From: Bradysia coprophila
Lineage: Eukaryota > Arthropoda > Insecta > Diptera > Sciaridae
Direction: 5' to 3'
Assembly (NCBI RefSeq): GCF_014529535.1
Contig: NW_023503616.1
Span: forward strand, 1,426,001-1,490,000
DNA length: 64,000 bases
The position numbers were made by a program, and so were the translations under genes. A model generated the notes under the pieces. That model did not search any database, had not been told where the DNA came from, and saw nothing but the letters and a program-made list of their open reading frames with translations. Position 1 is the first letter of the stretch. Each line of letters starts with the position of its first letter. Shown here in pieces: positions 49,101-61,131 of this stretch.

Positions 49101-52100
49101 GCTTATAAAATCAAATTGGATTTGTCATAATACAAAGGAATATTGAAATGACCACTTTTTTACCACAAACTATTTATATCCTTTACGAGAACCGTAATCG
49201 TTTTTTTTTAAACAGCATAGATTGATCTGATTCACCACAAAAACAAAATAGCGTTGGAAAATTGATTTAAATTCGATAAAAATTAATGATATGCAATTCA
49301 CCTATACTCTAGCCACTTTGACTGATTGATTTTTGTGATGTCGACTATATCATACAGCTCAGAACCCTTTATTAGTATCAGCTCACGAATCGTGTAGCAT
49401 TTATTTTCAAATTAGTTCCATCTAATGGTCCAGTGATTAAGAGATATTTATTAACTTATTTTTTTTTTTTGTATATTTAATACAGATTTGACTATAAATA
49501 TTCACAACGTAAGTTTGAATTTTTTTTTTTATGAACAAACCAATGTTTGAAATAAAATATTAGGTTTTTACCAGCTATATGGTTTATGAAAGTTTTTATG
49601 TCATTGTTCGTGGCATACATCAGACGTACATAATAATAATGCATCTGCAATAGTGGAAAGTGTATAAACATACAAGTTATTGTGGTGTAATTGATTATAA
49701 CTTGGGTAATTTGAAAATCATTGAATTGTAAAGTAAATTCACTTCTGCAAGAGAATATACGAACGTCTCTCGGTTTCATACTTTTTTTTCGAACTTTTAG
49801 TTAATAGTTAGTTTTATTTGAAGAGTTAAATGCAGAAACGGGACGTGTGACATTAGCGATTTATAAGAAAAACGAAATTTCATTGATTTAGATCCAATTC
49901 AAATAGGCTTACAATGTCTTTTGTTTTAAACTATCAAAAAAACAATAGTACATCGACAGGCAATTTGAAGTGGAGCTAAATGAACGAAACATCATTTTTC
50001 TTATGATTTACCAACGTGACATGTACTGTTTCTGAACTTTACTAATTTAAAAAATCCTTTTTATTAATTTTGCTCATTCCTTATGTTGAAGTTTTCCGCA
50101 ACTCTGACTTAGGACAATTACCTTACTTTATAATCATCCTAACACAATAGTCACCAGTACTGTAAGTTTATTACCGCTTTGATTTTCATAATCCTAATAA
50201 TCTTGTCAAACGACGTTCCACTCGAACTAAATCGTCATCACTAATTGCAAAGGAAATGCCTGGCTGCTTGCTTGACTTATAAAATGAAATTGCGGTAACT
50301 GGTAAACGTAACATGAAACATAAATAAAAAAGAGTATTTCAACCTCCAAGTCACTTTTGATGTGAATTTCTTCTTTTCAATGCGAGAAATGGAGAAGCTT
50401 TTAGAGAGTGGGTGGCCCAACACTCATTTATCAAGGAAACTATGTGTGATATTTGTACGGATGTTTTACTTTACTTTGTGTTTTGTAACGACCTTTACCT
50501 TCGGAGAGGTGTGCTTTGTTTACTTTCGGAAGTGTTGCGGTACGGACTTTGAAAATGTGTAAATGGCATTAGATGTTTGTAATGAACTTCAACGTAAACG
50601 TAGCTCGGAAATTTGCTTAATCTATTAAAAGACAACTAAACTTCGGGTCGCAAGTGGTTTAGAAAATGGACAAAATTCTACACTCGTTACATAATCGTGT
50701 ATAGCAATGTCGCTTGATTTTTTTTTCGTCTAAACGATACCTTTGTGGTCACTTCGAAATTGCTAGATAGTTATAAAAACAAAACTTACGCAAAAAAAAT
50801 CTTACTTTCGCACTAACTCGTCATAATAATTACAGTTTGTACTCATTATTATGCATATAGATTTACAATTCGTAACTCAATATATGCAATTGGTTTCATT
50901 CATGTTATTACTGAACTTCCTGCTATTGGAATTTCCTTACACATATCTAGTCTATTACACACAGTACTAAAATAATTGTAAATATGGAAAAGTCTGAGCT
51001 GGTTATTAAAGAAAACTAGCCAGTGTTTTAACAAGTTTTAAGTCGCCGACACTCCTTTCGAATGTCTATAAAATCTATATTTTTAATGAGTATTTTTTCA
51101 ATGAAATTGCTGGTTTGTATTATGAAATGTTTGTCGACTTAGAAAAAAAAATTATGAAAATAACAAACTAAACTCGTTACTTGGCAATTCGTGCAAAACA
51201 CTTTTTTTTAATGTTTAACCATATTGAAGAACAAGAATATTGTTTGAGTGTTTTGTGTTAAAAGAGATGACTGGTTTTCGTATACAAAGCATGACTTATC
51301 AGAATCAATTCCGTGTATAGTAATTTGTATATTTTCTTAAATTGCGTCCTTAAGAAAAAACAGCAATCTATAAAAACCAACAAAAATGATTTGTCACCAA
51401 CAAACGTTTCGATTGTTTGATATGCAAATTTTTTCGTATAAGTATCAACATTGAAAATACTACGTATACAATAAGAAAATTATCGTTGACCATCGACTTT
51501 ATTGTTGAAAATCTTAAAATATTTTTTTCTTAAACTATTTTAATTGCCCACTTTGTCTGTTGCAAAAAAAGTTATGTAAAAAAAAAATTGAAATAAAATG
51601 TGCAATTAATTAATTTCAATACACCGAACAAAAATGTTTTTCTTAAACCTATAAAGGTCGCAACAAGGTCATGTTGGCCAGCAAATAAAGCATACCACAA
51701 ATTTCGATGATATTGTTCAAGTGATTTTTTGTTTTGTTACCTGGCTACGCATGTGTATTAAAATTATTCGAAAAATTGGTTAATATTAACGTGATTGTAT
51801 TTTAATTCTATATAGCTTATCCACATCAGTATGGACAGTGTACAAAACTAATGATGAGTTGATAACATTTTGTGGTGTTTAATGATTGGTAAATTTAAAG
51901 AAAATTCGGACTCTGTAACGAAATACCACTTTCGGTATTTGTGAAAACAATTTAGTTTGTGAATTATATACATATTTTAGGTAAATTAGTAGTTATAAAA
52001 ACAAAAACAACACAATGTACGGTAGAAAAGGAAAACTATGCGCTAAACTCTCCAGTGCATTTTTACGGAAGTGGTGTAAGTCAATTTTTTCTTTGCCATT

Positions 52101-55100
52101 TATAAAATAAAGTTTATTTGTTGTAAAATTATCTATTTCATAATGTACACGGTGCATATTAGCCAAATCGTATAATGAAAATGTATACATCTGTTGGCAC
52201 AATATTTTTATGTATTTGTGTACAAACAAAAACATGAAAATTAAAAAGAATTAAAAAAAAACTACCTGTAGGCCTTCAGACTTGTTTAAATCAAATTAAA
52301 ATTATGTTGGCTTGTTGTAATAAAATTACAAAATAGCACTGAGTGCTAAATTTAAAATATAATTGTAATCATCGTTTTATGTTTGTAATTAATCTTTCAC
52401 AAACGGCATGCAGAAGATTCGAATATGTTATTCTTTTGTTCCAAATATTGGCAACGACAAATCTATTACTTCATTATGTTCAACAAAAATTTCTTAGTAA
52501 GATTCCATAAGAGCCGGTGACTATTTTTTGGGAAAGCGTTTTCTAATTTCTTTCCAATTTTTTCTAAATTCTCCCACTTTTCCTCAAACTTTTTTTTTGG
52601 ACAATTGGTAAAATTTTGCAAGACGGGATCCAGTCAGAGGCAGTAAAATGTGTTTTTCAGCTGATCCACAAAAAAATTAGGGTTTATGCCGTTTATTTCT
52701 GTCGTTGATAGCAGACGATACAGATCAGTTTAAACTGAAGCTAAAAATCACGGACTTAAACTGGACTGGACTTAAATTTTATAAAAATTGTAATTTGTTC
52801 TGAATAAATGATAAATTTCAAAGGAATTATTATCGTTCCTCTCGCTTACCGTTGTAAGAAATAATTTCTTGCTCGAATCCTATCCTAAAACTTATTTAAC
52901 CTGTTACAGACGGCAAGCGCAAGACCAGTACTATTATCGGGTCTATTCCTTCCATCGATCAAACGTAATCTTGTACTTCAATTTGTTTAAAGTATATTTT
53001 ATTATATAAAGGACCATATTACTCAGAACTTGTCATTGTTTTTGTCGTTACCGATAACAGATTCGACAGGTCTAATCCAAAAATATTAACTTCACTACAA
53101 TTTTCACATTTCATTGATTTTATTTTTTAACCAATGCATTGAATGGAATTTGAATGGCTATTATATCTCAGTTGAAACCATGTGTTCCGACATCTGACGA
53201 TGAACACTTGTTGTCAATATTTATTTACATCGTCCTGTTTGGTTGCACTCATAAAATTAGAGTGGAGATGCATCAACAGATGATTTCATTGAATTTGTTA
53301 TTTCAGTATTGACAAACCGTTTGTCACAAACGATAGAATAATCGCTAAAATGATACATAATTCTTAGCAGTTGAATAATATTTTAAACATTTATTTTGAG
53401 TCTGTCGACTGTTTATACTAATTTAGTTTTCCATATTTACTGGAATTTGAAAATATTTGCCACATTTTTTAACATATTTTTCACCGTTTCGTTTCAGGGT
53501 TCGTCATAGCATTTGCGTTATGCCTCTTAATTCTAGGAATTCTAGTCACATTTGGATTCTCAGCCATAGTAAAATTAGTTATCGATCATCAAGTAGCCCT
53601 AAGAAAAGGTGGCCAAAGTTTCGGCTGGTGGTCGAAGCCTCCAGTGGAGCCATTTATTCGGATATACGTTTACAATGTAACAAATGCTGATGAATTTCTG
53701 AATAATGGCACAAAACCAATATTGGACGAATTGGGACCGTTTGTCTATTTGTAAGTAAAATTGACTTTTACTATAATCATATATGGATCTGAGTGGTTTT
53801 TAATGGGCGATATTGTAATTTTAATTCGTAACACAATAGAAGGTGATAAAATCTGCACGGTTCATTGATGAAATTTAAAAAATGAAATAATTACGAAAGG
53901 AGTCTTACAACGAAATAATAATGTAACCGGTGTTGTGCTAGGATCTATGTTATCGATTTTGAACATAATTTTTTTTAAATTTATTTATCTTTCGAACAAT
54001 AAAATTAATGTAAATTTATCCATATAACATAAAGCATTTGCTGTAGCTATTTCAATTTAAGATTTTGTTGAGAAATCTTAGAAAAAAATTCAATGAATAA
54101 ATATTCTTTGTAATTTATTCGTAGATTTGCAATGGTATTATATGCTTTACAGCGATTAAACTATTTGAGCACCGTGTGTTATTTAGCATAAAACTTTTTT
54201 TGTTATTATTATAAAGATAACGAACAACAACAACAAAAAATAAAATAATTTTCTCGTGATGTATATGGGTAAATGATCGAGATTTTTATTTCGGTCGATT
54301 AAAATTTGGCGGAAACAATTTCGAAAGCATTCGGACCTTGGGAGTGGCGCACGCGGTGTGCGCTTTACGATCATTTTATGAGCATTTCCACACCAAATAT
54401 TTTTCTCTTTGTCAAGGTTGCTGTTATGCATAAAATGGTAAATTTTTGAATATTTTTGGAGTAAATTACATCTTCGTCTGATAACCTTTGAAAAATTTAT
54501 GTTTCTTCAATGAAAGCATTTAGAAGGCAAAGCTTCAGCCGTATAACTGCCAATTATAATAGGCGTCAAGTATATATGGGAAAAGGTGTGGTGTGAATTC
54601 AAATTGGTCCTGAAATCCTTAATGATATTAGGAAGTATGGTGTTGTTTATGCACTCTAGGTCTTTATGATGCGTGTAACTCACAAAGCATTAACACAACA
54701 CCAATTGTGAACTTTTATTCTTTCAAAGACTTCTTTCTACACCGTTCACATGTAATTGTAGATTAAGTCACTGTTTGGAACTTTTCATTTTGCCAACTGT
54801 GGGAATTGCAGCTCGAGCCGAAGGCGAAATAGGCAAAATACAAAGTTCCAAACAATTACGTAAGTGATTTTACTCAAGCCTTTAACCTGTTACAGACGTT
54901 AAGCATCTAATCAGTATTATTATCAGGTCTATTACTTCCATCGATCAAAATACCTTAATTTGTTGATTTCAAATCTTGTACTTCAATCTTTTAACATGCA
55001 TTTTACTACATAACGGACCATATTAACCAGAGCTTGTCATTATTTTGGTTTTCGTTACATAAGTCGAGATAAAAGTGAAAAATCATGTTGTCACAAGTTA

Positions 55101-58100
55101 AGAATCCTCGGCCCCGCCCGGATCAACAAAAATTCACAAGAAAACTCGACTTTTTAGTTTCTTATCCCTGGTTATGTCAATATGTAAATGACTATTGTTA
55201 AGTGAACTCTGTTCACACTTCTCCTTTTAAAATGCACCGCACGAAAAGTCCCAACCTCACCATAGTATAACTATGCAGGATTTATAGCATGAAAATCTTT
55301 TAAAGGCCGAAAGACAACTTTTATTTCTTCGTCGAATGTTAACAACTTTGTGGCAAATATGAAAATGTCTTGCACTTATAAGTGGACTATAAAAACCGGT
55401 ATTACTCAACCTGTTCACTTGAAAGTTAATTGTTAAAAGATCTATTTCAATCCTCTGTTTATGCAGAAGTTTTTAGTGTAAAAAAAAACAATTTGTAAAC
55501 TTTTTATTGAAGACAACAACATCAGCATTACCCACTATACAATTTGTTCCGCCTCTAAATTACATTTTGAAAATGAATTTCATGTTGATTAATTTTCGGC
55601 GGTATATATTGAAATTGTTATAGCGTCAAACTCCTGCGGCGGTGAACATGTCACCGTAGTTTCGGTTGTTTTGCTATTAAACAGCGACAAATATGTTCAT
55701 CGAAACGGTAATTTGGTACACATATTATGGTGGAAAAACAATCCTCAGCGGAATGTGAATTACATAAATCAATTAGCCTTAAACCTTTATCAACCTTGAA
55801 ATCATAAAGACCATGTGTTACCTCGTTAAAAGTTTTCTGCAAAATAATATATTCGTTCAAGAAAAAAAAATTGTTTAACAACAAAAAAGATGGTATGTCA
55901 TCATGATTTGGTTTTAATTTTATGTCCTAATGTCTTATAGGCTAAAACGTACTTGTACCATCTATAAATTTAAAAGTACATATAATAAATCATAAAGTGT
56001 TTGGTTCATTTTGCAACATGACAGTAACAATTACAATTTTATTATTACAGCCAGTTGTGTAAGACGTATAAAGTATTATAATACATTTTGAATAAAACTC
56101 GGATTTATATGACACATATTGTAATATTTATATCGATGTTGTGTATACCTTAAAAAACAACATTTAAAAAATTGTTTTAACAAAAAAACTCCGAATAGAC
56201 AAGTTCACAATAAGACATAGTAACTTATTTATCGAAATAATTACAACGACAACACAAAAAAAAAACCCATTGAATGAATTGAAGTGCGAAATAGAAATTT
56301 AACGTAGGTCAACATTCATTGTTCGGATAGTTTAACCAGTTTTCGTTGCTTGTGTATTTAGTATATTTACAATAGTCGACAATCTTATAATACACAGTCT
56401 CAATCTTCGTTGCAATCTGAAAATAATGAGTTCATTGAAGAGAGGATGGGCTGCATCTGAATCACGTAATATCTTCATTTTTTTGTTGATGACATTGTTG
56501 ACTCTTGATCCTTGTCAGAAGAGTTGAATGAAATAATCAGGGCCGTAGTAATAAAGAAAAACAGAGATTATCATTACTGTCCCAATTACTGGATGGTGGT
56601 GCCCTTAATTGAGACAGTTCGTACAGCTACAGTATACAATATTCATGCACTCATTTTAGTCGCAGTTGAACAAGTCGTGCGAATAAGTATTAATTTCATT
56701 ATAATACAGAGAGCTAAACATTCGCAAAATTCGTGTGACAGGATTTTGGATTTGGCTTGAAGTTGATTTAATCTTCTGTTTATTTCCGTAATGTTTATAA
56801 TGGATCTGTCTGAGTCATTCTATAAAAAAAATTGTTGTGTCATTTAAAAAAAATATTAGAAATTATGTCTCTCGGTTCTATCTAAATCACTAGAAAAAAA
56901 CCTTTTTATGATGAGGCAGTTTCGGACTAAAATAGTTTTTTTACCAACAAAACTCACAGATTTCAGGTTCTCTTAAAAGATTCTTATAAATTACGAAACA
57001 ATAAAAAACAAATGTTTCTGTCGGTCATCTCTTTCTCTTTTAGCAATCTTCTTCATGGAAATATTTTCAAACATCGGGTCATTAGAACATTGATGATGTC
57101 TTTTATAACCGAAGTGTTTTATTTTAGCGTTAGCTTTCGTTGCGGACTGCAGATCTCTGTAAAACTACAATAAAGACTGCAGCTCTGCCTCTTGTTTTTA
57201 GTGTTGGATTTCCCCTCTTTGCAGATTTTTTGACCCCACTAACTCTGTATTCTCATGGTCTATTTTTCCTTCACAAGAAATTCAAAATTACTTTTTCAAT
57301 TATATGACATTGTTTCAATTGAAAATGCAAAACGAGTGAAGCTTTTATACTTAGAAAATAAACGTTCCTGTAAAAACTACTCGATTCCTTTCACAGGTAA
57401 TCATTAAGTCTATCACTGTCTCTAGACAATGTAAAAACGATGTTACAGGTAGACCATAGACCATGCTAATCACCTTCCTATGGCGTGTGAGAGCTCAGAT
57501 CAGTTATTATTTACTTTGAAATAAAAATAGGTTTCATAAGAAAATGGAAGTTGTATCATGGCAATATCAATTAGATCGATCTTTATCGACTTAAGAATTT
57601 CGAAAATGTAAATCTTACACAATATCCATCGGCACAATCCTGTTTTTTTTTCTATCAAAATTAGAGGTCTGTTGTATATATCATTACTACCATTTTATTT
57701 CCTAGTTGTTTAATAAGTAGTCGGCAGTTAAGTTAGACTACCTTTTGAAGCATAAATTGTCGATATTCAATAAACTGAGATTTCGTAATTTTCTAATGAT
57801 ATAATGTCGTAAAAACGAGCAACAAATTCAATATATTTTTCGATTTCATTTTCTGAAGCACTCATGTATCTGGTGAAACTCTAAAATCAACTAGAATACG
57901 ATTCTAAATGAAGCACAGAATCAAGAAAATATGTAAGAGCTGCCATGAGGCACTGAGACAGACCTTGAAGATTAAAGTTTACATTCGAAATTGAAAAATC
58001 TAATGCTTATCTCAAAACAGCAAATATTTTGATTGCGACTCAATTACATTTTTATGAGCTTTACAGCTTAAAAAATAAAATAAAATATGTGGCTAAGCTC

Positions 58101-60315
58101 CGGCAGAAGTTTCTAATAAATGGCTTATAGCATGCGAATAATAATATCTTCATTTATTTAATAAGTATACGATGGCCTTACTTACGATTTTGTCGTGTGG
58201 TACATGATGTGTGATGAGTACATGAGATGAAATGTTTTTTTTTTCAATCCAAGTAAATTGATTATAAAAGTATTACAGCTGAAAAACTGGTTTACAAAAA
58301 CTACGTTAATAGACCTCAATTTTGTAATTTTATTTTACACCGTCCATCCATAGCATTGTTTAGAAAACTTATAATATCAAACACGCGCTATTCAAATAGT
58401 TATACCTTAGCGTTTATTGTAACGCTTTTTCTTTCGTGGAACATTTAATCATTTCATTGTCATTATAAATAATAATAATAAAACAGAGACACTTTTGATG
58501 TGAATAGTTTTGCGGTGAAAGACATAATGGGATTATTTGCTTTAGTGATTCAAATCTTTAGATTTTGCACTTTCAATTCAGGTTCAGACAATGTGCATTA
58601 ATTGTTGTACTGTTCTGAATCCTAAATTTTAATTGCAATTTCTGAGAAAAGTTTACAAAATTGAATTGAATTGACCTTAAAGTAGAATTGCCATTCTCGG
58701 TTTTTTTAATTTAACTGAAAAGTTCACCAAATCAAAATGTTTTAACATTTTATAATTACCTTACAGACAAACATGGGAAAAGGTAGACATCGTTGAAAAT
58801 CCAAATGGGACAATAAGTTTCAATCAGAAACGAGTGTACATATTCAACGAGGAAATGTCAACTGGTTCTGAAGATGATGTGGTCATTGTGCCAAATATTC
58901 CAATGTTAAGTGCTACGTCGCAGAGTAAACATGCCGCTAGGTAGAGAAAAATAATAGAATTAAATGCGGTAATATTTGGTCTGATTCACCGACTGTTTAC
59001 TTACAGATTCTTACGACTAGCAATGGCGAGTATAATGGACATTTTAAAAATTAAACCGTTCGTTGAAGTGTCTGTGGGTCAATTGCTTTGGGGATATGAA
59101 GATCCGTTGCTCAAGTTGGCGAAAGATGTTGTGCCGAAAGAACAGAAACTTCCCTACGAAGAGTTCGGATTGATGTACGGAAAGAATAGCACGTCTCAGG
59201 TACATAGTCAATCAGATAATATCAACATATCGGATTGTAATGAAAATGAAATGGTTTTTAGGATCGTGTAACCGTTTTCTCTGGTGTCGAAGACATTACA
59301 AAATTCGGTATCATTGACAAGTACAACGGTCGCTCACATTTGCCGCATTGGTTAAACGATGACTGTAACCGACTGAACGGCACCGATGGCTCAATTTTCC
59401 CTCCGCATATAACCAAAAACACGACCTTGCATGTCTACGAAAAGGATTTGTGTCGATTGCTCCCATTGCAATTCGAAGAAGAAGTAGTAACCCACAACGG
59501 TATTCCTGGCTATCGTTTTACACCTAGTACTAGAGTTTTTGAATCGGTCGATCGTAATCCTGACAATATGTGCTTCTGTCCAGCCGGTCCACCGTGCGCT
59601 CCAAATGGCTTGTTCAATGTTTCGTTATGCCAATATGGTGAGAACGTGATTTTCTCGTCACACATTTTAATAGCCATATGGGTCAAATGATGACTATCAG
59701 TGACTGTAGCCTCAGACTTGTGAAATATTAATTTTTCTCCTTTTCAGACTCACCAATTTTACTAAGTTTTCCTCACTTTTATTTGGCCGATCAAACTCTT
59801 CGCACAGCTGTAGAGGGTATTTCACCTCCCGAAAAGGACAAACATCAGCTGTATATTGATGTTCAACCGGTGCGACCATTAATTTGAGTGTTATATCAAG
59901 TTGAACAGTCTAACAAAGTTTCGTACAATTTTAGGACATGGGCACAGCTCTTCGAGCAAGAGCCCGAATTCAAATCAATTTGGCAGTTAGTCAAGTGGTG
60001 GACATCAAACAGGTAGCGAATTTCCCGGACATTGTCTTCCCAATTCTGTGGTTCGAGGAGGGTATCGATGGTCTACCCGACGAAATTACCGATTTAATGA
60101 ATTTGGCAACAACCGTACCGCCCAAGGCTCGTTCTATCTTAATGGTCGCTCTATTCGCATTAGGAACGGTGTTGTTAATTGTTGCTGTAACTTGTTTAGT
60201 GCGTAGCTCACACAGACAGAGTACGTTACATTTAGATGCATCGAATTTCCTAGCTACCGCATCTGTAGATCAAGCGAAAAAGAAAGCGAAAATGGACAAT
60301 GCGGGAAAACATTAA
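28139..60315 (+). CDS. CD36-family scavenger receptor class B, spliced over 32 kb
   Basis: Seven exons join to 512 residues: 28139-28178, 53498-53750, 58767-58940, 59007-59199, 59262-59637, 59748-59869 and 59935-60315. All phases match. The topology is that of CD36: a short cytoplasmic tail, TM1 at about 14-38 (WFVIAFALCLLILGILV), a large lumenal or extracellular domain, TM2 at about 453-475 (ILMVALFALGTVLLIVAV) and a basic tail. Family marks are WWSKPPVEPFIRIYVYNVTN, ELGPFVYLQTWEK, SVGQLLWGYEDPLL, PPHITKNTTLHVYEKDLCR, the cysteine cluster CFCPAGPPCAP with SLCQYDSP, and FPHFYLADQTLRTAVEGISP. About seven N-glycosylation sites. Such proteins bind lipids, lipoproteins or debris at the cell surface or lysosome. 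It resembles the debris-buster/SCARB1 branch more than SNMPs, from memory. Intron 1 is 25.3 kb and intron 2 is 5.0 kb, both full of MITEs. Confidence 0.88.
28493..29007. mobile_element. 515-bp element with GTACGAAGTAC terminal inverted repeats
   Basis: The ends are GCCCCGTACGAAGTAC and, reversed, GCCCGTACGAAGTAC. The interior holds a GTCC microsatellite at about 28,589-28,610 and blocks such as ATCAAATGAAAGGTATTGAC that recur as TTGAAAGGT elsewhere. Non-autonomous DNA element or foldback. Confidence 0.7.
29100..29200 (+). repeat. Degenerate 17-bp tandem repeat
   Basis: About five to six diverged units of GACGTATTAGGGTTGCG follow each other. It is GC-richer than the surroundings. It lies just beyond the 515-bp element and may be part of it. 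Confidence 0.65.
29265..29305 (-). mobile_element. Fragment of the double-hairpin MITE
   Basis: AGTACGGTTTTCGACGCATG is the reverse complement of the first hairpin arm at 16,925-16,950. Only this arm is present. Confidence 0.55.
30360..30545. mobile_element. TTAA-type MITE, diverged copy
   Basis: Family words TCATCTGTTACAGACAGCAA, GTTAAAACAAATGAAGTAAC and CATCTTCGAACAAAAGAAGT in order. Confidence 0.55.
31300..31457. mobile_element. TTAA-type MITE, right half
   Basis: It contains GAAGTAAAAGATTC and ends TTTGCCGTCTGCAACAGG followed by TTAA, the right terminal repeat of the family. Confidence 0.55.
32605..32700. mobile_element. TTAA-type MITE, left end fragment
   Basis: GGCGGCAAGCATATGACCAG and ATTATTATCGGGTCTATTAC match the left ends at 52,900 and 54,896. 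Confidence 0.55.
36426..37591. mobile_element. TTAA-type MITE, complete, disrupted by a palindrome
   Basis: TTAA duplications lie at 36,426-36,429 and 37,588-37,591. The terminal inverted repeats are CCTGTTACAGACGG on the left and CCTGTCACAGACGG on the right. Without the 950-bp insertion the element is about 205 bp. TTAA targets and CC-starting ends suggest mobilisation by a piggyBac-type transposase. An uninterrupted relative at about 44,965-45,135 shows the join ATGAAATCAATATCTGAAAA. Confidence 0.8.
36562..37511. mobile_element. 950-bp near-perfect palindrome inserted in a MITE
   Basis: Arms of about 458 bp face each other around a 33-nt loop near 37,036. The ends are GAGGGATTCTTTTG and CAAAAGAATCCCTC, flanked by TTT on both sides (likely a 3-bp duplication). 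The arms differ by only a few bases, so the same 83-codon frame reads on both strands; it has no recognisable domain. Each arm holds two diverged copies of a 90-bp unit (GTCGTGTGGGGTGTCATTAG and GTCGTGTGGGGTATCATTTG). A diverged relative of the arm end lies at about 62,480-62,600. Transcribed, it would fold into a long double-stranded hairpin. Confidence 0.88.
38345..38372. repeat. AT/TATA microsatellite
   Basis: An uninterrupted run of TA dinucleotides within ACATATATATATATATATAT. Confidence 0.8.
38876..38944 (-). mobile_element. Short insertion with hammerhead-like core, flanked by direct repeats
   Basis: A 40-bp unit lies between CTCTTTATTTAA and TTCTTTATTTAT, which look like a target duplication of about 10 bp. 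On the minus strand the unit reads CTGATGA, a 5-bp stem (GACTG with CAGTT), GAAAC, a 4-bp stem and GTT. That is the order of a hammerhead ribozyme core, as found in Penelope-like elements. No stem I can form. Assignment is tentative. Confidence 0.35.
39045..39245. mobile_element. TTAA-type MITE, diverged copy
   Basis: Contains TCATCTGTTATTAACATTGA, TTGAAGTAAAAGATTCTGCG and ends ATACGCTTACCGCCTGTGAA, the right terminal repeat of the family. Confidence 0.6.
44965..45140. mobile_element. TTAA-type MITE, uninterrupted core
   Basis: Closely matches the disrupted element at 36,430-37,587 across its whole core, including AATCTTCGATCAAATTAAG. It provides the empty site for the palindrome. Its terminal repeats are eroded. 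Confidence 0.65.
48551..48676. mobile_element. Hairpin MITE with GC-rich tip
   Basis: Arms of about 60 bp (TAAATGCTTTTTTAGGCACT and AGTGCCT-like complement) meet at CTCGAGGCCGTAGGCCGAG. A few mismatches and one 3-nt indel separate the arms. No coding capacity. Confidence 0.75.
52896..53075. mobile_element. TTAA-type MITE, nearly complete
   Basis: TTAA at 52,896-52,899, then CCTGTTACAGACGGCAAGCG. The right end is eroded near GATAACAGATTCGACAGG at 53,050-53,068. Confidence 0.7.
54759..54873. mobile_element. Hairpin MITE with GC-rich tip
   Basis: Arms around TGTTTGGAACTTTTCATTTT and its imperfect complement, with the tip GCTCGAGCCGAAGGCGA. Confidence 0.7.
54892..55057. mobile_element. TTAA-type MITE, right end lost to a second insertion
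   Basis: TTAA at 54,892 and CCTGTTACAGACGTTAAGCA start the element. Similarity to the copy at 52,900 stops at about 55,055, where the next MITE begins. Confidence 0.65.
55055..55180. mobile_element. Second-hairpin-only copy of the double-hairpin MITE
   Basis: Runs from TTACATAAGTCGAGATAAAA to TTATCCCTGGTTATGTCA, with tip CCTCGGCCCCGCCCGG. It shows that the second hairpin can exist without the first. Confidence 0.7.
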
Positions 60316-60653
60316 ATTGTTGGACAATATGATTTTCAGGACTTTGAACAAATTAGACTTTAAAAACTCACACAGAAACGAATCAAATATTTATAGGCGT
60401 AAGGTAATCGAAAAAAATCTGCTCCAATTAAATGTGATTTGTCAAAAAACAAAATTTAAAGTTTTGCTCAAAACTTAACTAGGAAAAAACAACGAGAAAG
60501 ATGGAGATAGAGTTCTCCGGAGAGATTTCGTTTCCAAAAAGAGGCAAGTCATCTACACATAATAGTTTGATTTAAAAATTGGTTGTACTTCCGACAGTTT
60601 TCTATTACAATAAACATTTACAGTTTGTGTCTTTCGTAGAAGAGTCGTACCAT

Positions 60654-60815
60654 TTCACAGACGGCACAGAATTATCGAGTCTGTTACTACTTTTGATTAA
60701 AAGTTTGATCAACAGATTTCAACAGACACTATCTTTTACCCCAATTTTCCAATCTACAGCTAGAAACTGTTCGTCGTTTCTGTTATAATAACAGATGACT
60801 TCACCGTCTGTAAAA
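60654..60815. mobile_element. TTAA-type MITE, both ends present
   Basis: TTTCACAGACGGCACAG at the left and CACCGTCTGTAAAAGG at the right are the paired family ends; TGTTATAATAACAGATGACT is internal. Confidence 0.65.
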
Positions 60816-60959
60816 GGCTTCACTTTCCCAAGAACTCAATTTTTTGGCATATTATGTTTAGCTACGAACTCGTTGCAAGTACATCACAGTCGTATTAGAC
60901 TAAAGAAATGACAGCAGACCTTTAATTCAATTTTTTGGTTAAAATCAGGCTCATCTCTT

Positions 60960-61125
60960 AAACACAAGCAACAACGAAAATAAGATGTGTTGCATATGGT
61001 TTTATACATTAAAACGAATGTCAAGATAAATGAAGTAATAGATTTTATATCGCTAGGCGTTTGAATAACCGATGCAACAGAATCATTATACCGTGATACG
61101 CTTGTCGTCTCTAAAAGGTTAATAG
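60960..61125. mobile_element. TTAA-type MITE, diverged copy
   Basis: Contains CAACAACGAAAATAAGATGT and AAATGAAGTAATAGATTTTA and ends ATACGCTTGTCGTCTCTAAA followed by AGGTTAA. Confidence 0.55.
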
Positions 61126-61131
61126 TACTTT

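Larger units (their letters stand above)
28179..53497. other. Intron 1 of the CD36-family gene (proposed), 25 kb
   Basis: AT-rich, with no exon I can support beyond those listed. Contents are the mobile elements entered separately, plus unplaced MITE fragments at about 26,755-26,895, 47,520-47,745 and 52,385-52,470. Short open frames throughout show no domain, no splice partner and AT-driven composition. Between elements I see nothing. Confidence 0.45.
53751..58766. other. Intron 2 of the CD36-family gene, 5 kb
   Basis: Splits the codon between Tyr and Gln of PFVYLQTWEK. Contains the hairpin at 54,759-54,873 and the nested elements at 54,892-55,180. A minus-strand frame at 54,183-54,431 and a plus-strand frame at 56,512-56,760 have no domain. 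Nothing else seen. Confidence 0.7.

Noticed and set aside
50362-50562. First exon of the CD36-family gene
   Set aside because: No suitable donor in phase 1 and no basic tail; the exon at 28,139 fits better.
56512-56760. 82-codon open frame in CD36-family intron 2
   Set aside because: No splice signals in frame, no domain, and AT-driven composition.
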